In this document: positions 1-5,875 of the stretch, one piece after another
Numbering within the stretch: position 1 is the stretch's first letter
Layout of the letters: every line of letters begins with the position of its first letter
Assembly (NCBI GenBank): GCA_012512295.1
Contig: JAAZDI010000170.1
Location: 1 to 7,309, forward strand
DNA length: 7,309 bases
Origin: Syntrophomonadaceae bacterium
Lineage (GTDB): Bacteria; Bacillota; Ch66; Ch109
Direction: 5' to 3'
The notes under the pieces: model-generated
Seen by the model: only the letters and a program-made list of their open reading frames with translations
Told to the model about the DNA's origin: nothing
Databases searched by the model: none
Position numbers and translations under genes: made by a program

Positions 1-277
1 GGTTATGACGCAGCATGACCCGCGAAAGTGGGGCGGCACTAAATAATAACCTGGTCATCAGCTTACGATCTCGGCCCCTGGGTCGCCGCCGGTTCTCTAA
101 CCATTGGCGGACAGCTGTTCTAATGCGGCCATCAATTACACTGCCCTCAAAATACTGCCAAAGCATGGGGTCCTGCTTTTGAATTGACTGCACTGCCCGA
201 CGGAGAAACTCCCACTCATACTCGTTGGGCTCTTGATCCTGCACCACTTTGCTCAGCACCTCATAGTACTGCAAGGT
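1..277 (-). pseudogene. Continuation of the interrupted SNF2 helicase, past the TAA and off the left edge
   Basis: The frame of the PLD-helicase stays open for all 92 codons after the TAA at 278-280. It begins TLQYYEVLSKVVQDQEP and ends SAAPLSRVMLRHN at the window edge. Text of the type 'PLxRxMLRHxR' is characteristic of the linker before the second RecA lobe of SNF2 helicases, so this is authentic helicase sequence and not a neighbouring gene. No frameshift is needed to join it; the only lesion is the stop. A TTG lies two codons after the stop, but there is no Shine-Dalgarno sequence before it, so re-initiation is not supported. The gene is either a pseudogene by nonsense mutation, intact in the living strain (sequence error), or translated by readthrough; I favour the first two. 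Confidence 0.7.
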
Positions 278-1795
278 TTAGGTTGGATCAAACTGGAAGG
301 CCCCCACCCGATTAGTCAACGCCAGCAAATCACAGACTTCGACCGGGTGGATCTGCATCGGGGTAGCGGTAGCCAGCCATAGGCAACGGGCCAGTGGTCG
401 CAGGTAATCACGAATCACCGTATAAAGCTGCCCATATTCCGGGTTAGCAGATAGACCAAACGCGGGATTTTGCCGCCGAGCCGCATGGGCTTCGTCAACC
501 AAGACAATGTCGAATGGTTCTGCATCCTTTATGGCCGCTGCCCGTTCCCGATGGACCAGTAGTCCGGTGGACACAATAACCAGATCTGGTCCAAAAAACG
601 AGTTCGCTGCCCGATTTTCCTCCACCGGCAGCAGGTACTCGTGCACCGCCTTAGGTGTTGTCCGGATTCGGCCAAAGGAAAGCAGCAATTTAGAAGCCAT
701 TTGCCGGTGCCATTGGGAAGTCAAACTAGCTGGTGCGGCGATGAGGATGCGTTTCACCAGGCCTGATAAATAGAGGGAACGAAACGCCAGACCGGCTTCG
801 ATGGTTTTCCCCAGACCAACCTCATCACACAATAAATATGAATAAGGCCAGGTTTCCACCAGTCGTCGCACCACGATCGTCTGGTGAGGCCAAGGCTCAA
901 CCGGAGCGGTTTCCATCCCGACGAAACGACCACCCGGCATTTTGGGGGCATCGCGCAAAATGGCAAATTTCAATCGTTCCATGGCCGAAGGCGGTTCAAC
1001 CACCTGCTTAACGGCAGTTGTCCCATCAAGCTCAACAGGATGACTAATTCCCTCCGCCAACCGGATTAACTGACGTCGCACCGCTTCTGGCAGGGTCAGC
1101 ACCGGTAGGTGCGGTACTTGATTCTGCCATAGGTTTTCAAAAGACTCAACTGCCTCATTGACCCGCTGACGGTCAGTCTCTCCCCACCAGTCACAATGAA
1201 TATCAATATTTTCCGCGTTTAGGATCAGAGCGGTTTTTGATTCATTAAGAGTGCCGGTTCCATACAGACGATTACCCAACTCATCCTGCAAAATGAACCA
1301 TTTTTCATGCACGTAGCCATCTTCCATTGCATCAAAAGGAAGCGGCTGACCGGTTTCCCGATGAAGCCGAAAGGCTACTCGGACTTCAAGATAGCCCCGG
1401 GCGATCATCCAGGCCAAAAGGGTTACCCCGTTGCGGATTTTCTCCGGCCAGGTCTCCGGCTGGTTTAGTTCCTTATTTAACTGGGCAGCCAGCCGCTGTG
1501 CATCCCCGGCTAGGATGGCCTTGACATCTTTCGGCTCCAGGTCAGCCCCAACGATCAAGCGCATTTTGCCCTGCCGGTTGACAAAAGAAGAAAATCCTTG
1601 GGAGGCTGCGGCTAAGGAAGAGGAACGAAAATACCCGGCGACCCGGTCATACCGGACCGCGAGACGAAGCACCGGTATATAAAAATCGTGAAGAATGTTC
1701 ACCGGCCGACCATCAATGATCGTGGAAGACGTTTTATAAGAAAGACGCCAGGGTCGTGATTGTAGACTCCGGCTTGTTGCCGTATCTTTTCTCAA
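278..1795 (-). CDS. PLD-like nuclease / SNF2-type helicase, N-terminal 505 residues before an in-frame stop
   Basis: Probable effector of the defence cassette: a PLD-family nuclease domain followed by the first half of an SNF2 (superfamily 2) DNA translocase. Residues ~30-190 carry the PLD-like part. It has a single HxK motif (H163-E-K165), D171 and a GTGTLNES segment (N184, S186) in place of the usual GSxNxS, so it may need to dimerise or be a variant. Helicase motifs follow in order: motif I DEVGLGKT (324-331), motif Ia around APASLTSQW (354-362), motif II DEAH (434-437), motif III ATATPMQ (475-481). The start is TTG, directly after an in-frame TAG, with GGGTGA 5 bases upstream. The product would end at DPT-TAA, lacking the whole second RecA lobe. 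The same frame continues open to the left edge, so this is one gene interrupted by a nonsense codon. Family assignment is confident; function as written is doubtful. Confidence 0.85.
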   Translation of the reverse strand: MRKDTATSRSLQSRPWRLSYKTSSTIIDGRPVNILHDFYIPVLRLAVRYDRVAGYFRSSSLAAASQGFSSFVNRQGKMRLIVGADLEPKDVKAILAGDAQRLAAQLNKELNQPETWPEKIRNGVTLLAWMIARGYLEVRVAFRLHRETGQPLPFDAMEDGYVHEKWFILQDELGNRLYGTGTLNESKTALILNAENIDIHCDWWGETDRQRVNEAVESFENLWQNQVPHLPVLTLPEAVRRQLIRLAEGISHPVELDGTTAVKQVVEPPSAMERLKFAILRDAPKMPGGRFVGMETAPVEPWPHQTIVVRRLVETWPYSYLLCDEVGLGKTIEAGLAFRSLYLSGLVKRILIAAPASLTSQWHRQMASKLLLSFGRIRTTPKAVHEYLLPVEENRAANSFFGPDLVIVSTGLLVHRERAAAIKDAEPFDIVLVDEAHAARRQNPAFGLSANPEYGQLYTVIRDYLRPLARCLWLATATPMQIHPVEVCDLLALTNRVGAFQFDPT

Positions 1796-1800
1796 CTACA

Positions 1801-1806
1801 TCACCC
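1801..1806 (-). promoter_or_regulatory. Ribosome binding site for the PLD-helicase (supports the TTG start)
   Basis: On the minus strand GGGTGA lies 5 bases upstream of the TTG at 1795. The codon just before TTG is an in-frame TAG, so no earlier start is possible in this frame and the site fixes the start. Confidence 0.5.
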
Positions 1807-1857
1807 GTTTTCTGTTAACGACCATACCCATAAAGCCCAACCACTGATAAAAACAAC

Positions 1858-1882
1858 TATCCCACAGATTAAATGCGGGATA
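1858..1882 (-). terminator. Possible terminator or attenuator between methyltransferase and PLD-helicase
   Basis: In the 113-base spacer the minus strand can form a 9-bp stem (TATCCCGCA pairing with TGTGGGATA, one G-U pair) around a 7-base loop, followed by GTTGTTTTTA. The U tract is interrupted and the stem is only moderately GC-rich, so termination would be partial at best. Read on the plus strand the arm has an A-C mismatch but is followed by TTTTT. It lies 26 bases after the methyltransferase TGA and could lower expression of the nuclease-helicase relative to the methyltransferase. No convincing promoter is visible in the remaining spacer. Confidence 0.35.
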
Positions 1883-1908
1883 TTTTTGTATTACCGGCTA
1901 GCCTCAGT

Positions 1909-4900
1909 TCACTTTATCCCAAATTGGATTGCCTCCGCTTCCTTGCGTAACCGTTCATCCGCCATTTCCGCGGCCCAAACCGAAAGTAGATCCAGGATCA
2001 CCGGTTGCCGTCCTTCTGCGTGCTGGGACAAGTAAGCGCGCGCCACCGGCACATCGCCTTCCCGGTAAGCCAGGATTAGCCCGTGCAGAATATCCCATTC
2101 CGTCTGCGGTTGGTTTAAGCGACTTTGGTTGCGCTCCTCGGGCAAGGCCAAGCGCAGTTTAGACCCTTGACGCAGCAACGGCGCATGGTACCCGGTATCC
2201 TCATTATTGCCTCGACCAACCCGTCTGCCCCTATTTGCACTTCTGCCTCTATTTTCGTTATTGATGCCGATCATTCGGTCGTTAACCGCGTATCCGGCTG
2301 ATTTACTCTCAAGGCTGATGTTAAGTGAACGAGAAAGGTTTAACGCTTGATCGTAAGGAAAACTACTTAACCCAAAAATACCATATAAAGTTAAGGCCAT
2401 AGCCGTTTCTGACTTCAGTTCCTCGACCTTTAACCGCCCCTGCGTTAGCCGAGCTATCTGATACTGGGCCGCGACGGCACTGGCTTCATTCATCGCCCGA
2501 ATCGGGCTGACCAGTTCATCGCCATCCAATACCGGCCAGTGTTGGGAAAGGACATGCAGGGCCCGGCCGTAACTAGCGACCATCTCATCCACCGCATTCA
2601 GGCGCAGTACTTCGAATTCTTTCAAGCCTTGCCGCACTGCCTCACGGATCCGCTGCGCTACTCCCGTGCCGCCAAAACCGGTCCAAGTCGCTGGGATTCT
2701 ATCTAATAGATCCCGTTTACGGCAGGTCAAGAAAATAGAACTAGCGGCAGAGGCCATCCCTTTTTGATGGATCGACTCCCCGGCCTCAGATTCCACTGGC
2801 ATTGTGGAAGTGATGGGCCAACCATTATCGATCAGTGAATGGGTCAATGTTTCCCAAGCTTCCTGAGTTTTATGGGTAAACATAATGGTTAAGATGCCAT
2901 TGTCTTTAAGCACCCGGCGACACTCAGCAAAAATCTCGCCCATCAATCGTTCATACTCGCGAGCAGCCTTAGCAGCCGAACCGTCTCGAGCCGGATTAGC
3001 CACTGCTTCTTCCGTTTTATTGGTCAGCCGGCGTCTAAAGATATTCGGATAAAGATCCTGCAGGGTACGACGCTGCCAGACATAAAAGTAATCCGACAAT
3101 TCCGCATACTGGACATTGTTGTAATAAGGCGGATCAATGCACACCAAATCGACCGTTTGGGCAGGTAAATAAAGGTGGGCTGCTGTACCGCAATGAATAC
3201 TCACCGGCGGTTCCGCACCCGCCAGTTTTTCATGCAGCGGGGCCATCAACTCAGCCATTCCCTGATATGCATCCAAAATCTGCGAAAGGGCCCAGACGGC
3301 ACCGGAATTAGGGCCGCTGAAAACCATTTCACCAAAGGTCCACTTCAATGAAAAATCATGGCGTCCAAAGGTACCTTTCACAATACCCCGAGTATACTCC
3401 CATCTTGTCTGCTTACTGTTATAATCAACGCCCTTGTCAATCATGAATTGCAGATAAGTTATTACTGCTCGGCCCCGCTCTTCACCTAGTTCCTGCAGGA
3501 TTTCCGGTTTAAGGCGATTCAGTTCCTCTACCAGAAATAGATGCCCCAAAAGCTGACGTGGGGTAAACATATCGCACCAGCGAGTCATACCCGCACGTAA
3601 TGGTTCCATTGTTTTATGACCCGGAGGAATCTTTTCCGTCGGAATCAGTCCCTGCCGCTCCCAGTTTGGCCAATGCTGCTGCAAACGCTTTTCCGCCTCA
3701 GCTAGAGCATGAAAATCCTGGGCATTAGGCGGCCGGAAAAAGCGAATTTTCTCCGTCTTGATCTCGCCGGCTCGCTCACCACTTTTGTAACGCTCCGGTT
3801 GACCGTGCTTGTCTAATTTAGGCTGATAGCGCACGGCTGCAACACAGTATAGTCGATCCTGCCATTGACCATGTGGTGACTCGCCCCGAGCTTGAGCCTT
3901 GATTTCGTCAGCCGGGATGGCCTGACGGCAGTGGAGGCAAGTTCCGACACCCCCGCTAACCGTGGCCAGGTTGGGGTCCTCGCCGTTCGGCCCCCGGTTG
4001 CCCTTAAGCCGGTAAGTCTCAAAATGGACCTTGCCACCCTTCAATTTTCGATCAATGACGATCCGCACGCCCCATTTCTCGCCCTCCTTGGACAACCAAC
4101 AGGTATTCAATAAAGGGGCCTCACCTCCACAATGGGGGCAGGTGACTTGACGAGCGTAAATATAAGTAGTCGTATCCTCTTTATCGTACTCAGGGATAAA
4201 ACTAGGGCACTTACTTAGATGTGTTTCTAAAATATAACGTTCGCTTTGTGGCAATGGAAAACTACGAGGGAAGATAGGATCTAAAGCCCTTTCTAAAGCA
4301 TCTAATAACTTCTGACCCCATTGTTTGATGTCATCAATTAGCGTTAAACCGTAACGCGCAGGATAATCTAGTGTAGCGTAAAGAATTACAGTTGCGACCG
4401 GATTCAGATCATTTCCAATCACGCGGTGACCAAGTCGCAACGCTTCGAACGGAATTGAACCACCGCCAGCAGTGCAATCAAGCACGGTAATTTCACTAGA
4501 TTGACAACAATCTGGATGATGCATAAAAGCCCTGGAATAACCGTAAAGGTTTGGCACACGAACACCTACGCTTCCCGCAATCTCTAGCAATTCTTTAAAC
4601 CATGCTGGATCAGCAGCAATTCGCTTAATAAATAACGCACTACCTTCTAAAGATAACGGTTCAGGAAGTGGTTTACTTAGTTCTCGCCATTTCCGAATAA
4701 CTGGATGCTCACTAAGTGAAGATTTTATGCTAACGATTTTTTCGATTTGTTTCCTATAACCTTCCCTTAAGCCCTGCTCTCTTAGAAGAGCCCTCTCTAC
4801 AACGGAATCCACCTTTAATTTTTCTTGACCTGTGGCATCCTTTTCAATTCTCTCCACCAGTTTGTCTTCCAGCGTCCACGGCTCTCCATTCACTATGGCC

Positions 4901-5142
4901 TGCACCTTCTCAATCCCCAACTGCCGCAGAAACCAGTCCGGGTCTGTTCCGGCCGGCAAGAGTGATCCCAGAATAGCCGCACGGCTTGCGGTCAGCGGCC
5001 GGCGAGCCCACCATACATGAAGACGGTGAGTAGGCGGTGCTTGACCAGTATCCCGCTCCCGCTGGGTCTCCGCCCCTACCTGGTGACAGGGAAAGCCGGC
5101 TTCAATAAATCTAACATCTGATCTGGTTTTACCTCCCTGCAT
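1909..5142 (-). CDS. DUF1156-type adenine-specific DNA methyltransferase with Zn-ribbon (COG1743-like)
   Basis: Predicted N6-adenine DNA methyltransferase using S-adenosylmethionine, probably giving self-protection in the cassette. Numbering is from the chosen ATG at 5142 (1077 residues, near the usual ~1000 of the family). The N-terminus has the DUF1156 signature HVWWARRPLTASRAA (42-56). SAM-binding motif I is LDCTAGGGS (221-229), followed by GNDLNPVA. The catalytic motif IV DPPYYNN is at 670-676. The long insert between them carries two CxxC pairs (C335/C338 and C402/C405), consistent with a Zn-ribbon. A basic, disordered-looking N/R/G-rich stretch lies at 959-984, before a conserved-looking C-terminal part. 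An ATG at 5172 would add 10 residues, but it has no good ribosome site and lies inside a duplicated remnant of the preceding gene; AAGGGGAG sits 5 bases before 5142. The stop is TGA. GC drops to ~42% over residues ~95-334. Confidence 0.9.
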   Translation of the reverse strand: MQGGKTRSDVRFIEAGFPCHQVGAETQRERDTGQAPPTHRLHVWWARRPLTASRAAILGSLLPAGTDPDWFLRQLGIEKVQAIVNGEPWTLEDKLVERIEKDATGQEKLKVDSVVERALLREQGLREGYRKQIEKIVSIKSSLSEHPVIRKWRELSKPLPEPLSLEGSALFIKRIAADPAWFKELLEIAGSVGVRVPNLYGYSRAFMHHPDCCQSSEITVLDCTAGGGSIPFEALRLGHRVIGNDLNPVATVILYATLDYPARYGLTLIDDIKQWGQKLLDALERALDPIFPRSFPLPQSERYILETHLSKCPSFIPEYDKEDTTTYIYARQVTCPHCGGEAPLLNTCWLSKEGEKWGVRIVIDRKLKGGKVHFETYRLKGNRGPNGEDPNLATVSGGVGTCLHCRQAIPADEIKAQARGESPHGQWQDRLYCVAAVRYQPKLDKHGQPERYKSGERAGEIKTEKIRFFRPPNAQDFHALAEAEKRLQQHWPNWERQGLIPTEKIPPGHKTMEPLRAGMTRWCDMFTPRQLLGHLFLVEELNRLKPEILQELGEERGRAVITYLQFMIDKGVDYNSKQTRWEYTRGIVKGTFGRHDFSLKWTFGEMVFSGPNSGAVWALSQILDAYQGMAELMAPLHEKLAGAEPPVSIHCGTAAHLYLPAQTVDLVCIDPPYYNNVQYAELSDYFYVWQRRTLQDLYPNIFRRRLTNKTEEAVANPARDGSAAKAAREYERLMGEIFAECRRVLKDNGILTIMFTHKTQEAWETLTHSLIDNGWPITSTMPVESEAGESIHQKGMASAASSIFLTCRKRDLLDRIPATWTGFGGTGVAQRIREAVRQGLKEFEVLRLNAVDEMVASYGRALHVLSQHWPVLDGDELVSPIRAMNEASAVAAQYQIARLTQGRLKVEELKSETAMALTLYGIFGLSSFPYDQALNLSRSLNISLESKSAGYAVNDRMIGINNENRGRSANRGRRVGRGNNEDTGYHAPLLRQGSKLRLALPEERNQSRLNQPQTEWDILHGLILAYREGDVPVARAYLSQHAEGRQPVILDLLSVWAAEMADERLRKEAEAIQFGIK

Positions 5143-5147
5143 AGCTG

Positions 5148-5155
5148 CTCCCCTT
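5148..5155 (-). promoter_or_regulatory. Ribosome binding site deciding the methyltransferase start
   Basis: AAGGGGAG on the minus strand, 5 bases upstream of the ATG at 5142. The alternative ATG at 5172 is preceded only by CTGCTGGG directly abutting it, so the 5142 start is preferred. Confidence 0.6.
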
Positions 5156-5159
5156 TCCG

Positions 5160-5203
5160 TCTCCGCAAACATCCCAGCAGATTAAGGGCCATCTTATCCC
5201 CTG
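5160..5203 (-). repeat. Degenerate duplicate of the 3' end of the upstream 202-residue gene
   Basis: Aligned without gaps at an offset of 89 bases, 5160-5203 matches 5249-5292 at about 30 of 44 positions, including a perfect 14-base core (5174-5187 and 5263-5276, plus strand CCAGCAGATTAAGG). Translated on the minus strand, the spacer copy reads DKMALNLLGCLRRR, against DDKAILNLLEKLRR-stop at the end of the real gene. The copy is in a different frame from both flanking genes and has no start of its own, so it is a relic of a local duplication and probably not expressed. Confidence 0.6.
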
Positions 5204-5245
5204 CTCGCTGCGAATTACCAACCACAAGAACCGTCCCTCTGGTTG

Positions 5246-5854
5246 CTATCTCCGTAACTTTTCCAGCAGATTAAGGATGGCTTTATCATCCGGTTGCCCG
5301 CCAAGCATAATACGCATCCCGGCCTGAGCCCAACGATTAGCAGCAGCCCCGGACTGAGTCGCCCTGGTCAACCAGTAGGCTGCCTCCTCACGGCTGAACC
5401 GTTCCACCCGCCAGGCAATCAGTTCAACCCGATCCAGATCCTTAACTCGGGCCTGAAGTTGGAAGATTAGCGATAACTTGGTCCCCGCTTCTTCATCGAG
5501 CGGCAGATTGCCCCGAAACGTGATCCGACCGTTACCGGTATATTGCTGCAATTCCAGGGGAACTCCCGCCTCATCACACACCCCGTTAATAATCAGCCGG
5601 ATTACCGGTAAACAACGGCGGAGGGACTGACCATAAATAAGCCCCTGATCTCTAAGCACAGTCTTGCTCTTAATGCCATTTTTTCTCGGGTCTTCATCTG
5701 GTAGATAACGTTTTTTCACAATAAAAACCGGTGCTGGTTTATCCCTTAAATCCGTGATCCGCAGAACCCAAGGGGCGTTCCTGACTAGGATCCGGATCCG
5801 TTGCTGAAAATCTGTTAATTGGTCTAAATCTAGATTTGACTTCTGATTTTCCAT
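5246..5854 (-). CDS. Uncharacterised 202-residue protein of the DUF499-DUF1156 cassette
   Basis: I do not recognise this family with certainty. It is a complete soluble protein with no signal peptide or membrane segment. An N-terminal half rich in alternating hydrophobic and basic residues (VLRITDL, PVFIVKKRYLPDEDPRKNG, ~30-60) leads to a beta-rich middle (NGRITFRGNLPL, TKLSLIFQLQARVKDLDRVELIAWRVERF, ~108-153) and a helical C-terminus (SREEAAYWLTRATQ, RWAQAGMRIML, AILNLLEKLRR). No catalytic motif is visible. Its place between the ATPase and methyltransferase is where related cassettes carry a ~200-residue accessory protein (DUF3780 in some), but the sequence does not resemble DUF3780 as I remember it. 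The start is ATG with GAGG 7 bases upstream, 21 bases after the ATPase stop, so the two are probably co-transcribed. A role as adaptor or specificity partner is a guess. Confidence 0.8.
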   Translation of the reverse strand: MENQKSNLDLDQLTDFQQRIRILVRNAPWVLRITDLRDKPAPVFIVKKRYLPDEDPRKNGIKSKTVLRDQGLIYGQSLRRCLPVIRLIINGVCDEAGVPLELQQYTGNGRITFRGNLPLDEEAGTKLSLIFQLQARVKDLDRVELIAWRVERFSREEAAYWLTRATQSGAAANRWAQAGMRIMLGGQPDDKAILNLLEKLRR

Positions 5855-5861
5855 AATTATG

Positions 5862-5865
5862 CCTC
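5862..5865 (-). promoter_or_regulatory. Ribosome binding site of the 202-residue gene
   Basis: GAGG on the minus strand, 7 bases before the ATG at 5854, inside the 21-base gap after the ATPase stop codon. It supports translation from a shared transcript. Confidence 0.45.
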
Positions 5866-5875
5866 GCGTTATCTG

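Noticed and set aside
507..773. Plus-strand open frames over the helicase, methyltransferase and ATPase genes
   Set aside because: They lie antisense within strongly coding minus-strand genes, have no recognisable protein features and no supporting ribosome sites.
1796..1857. Promoter for the PLD-helicase in the spacer
   Set aside because: TTGTTT and TATGGG at roughly 18-base spacing are weak matches to the -35 and -10 consensus; not distinguishable from chance.
5143..5172. ATG at 5172 as the start of the methyltransferase (10 extra residues)
   Set aside because: There is no usable Shine-Dalgarno sequence before it and it falls inside the duplicated tail remnant; the ATG at 5142 has AAGGGGAG at 5 bases.
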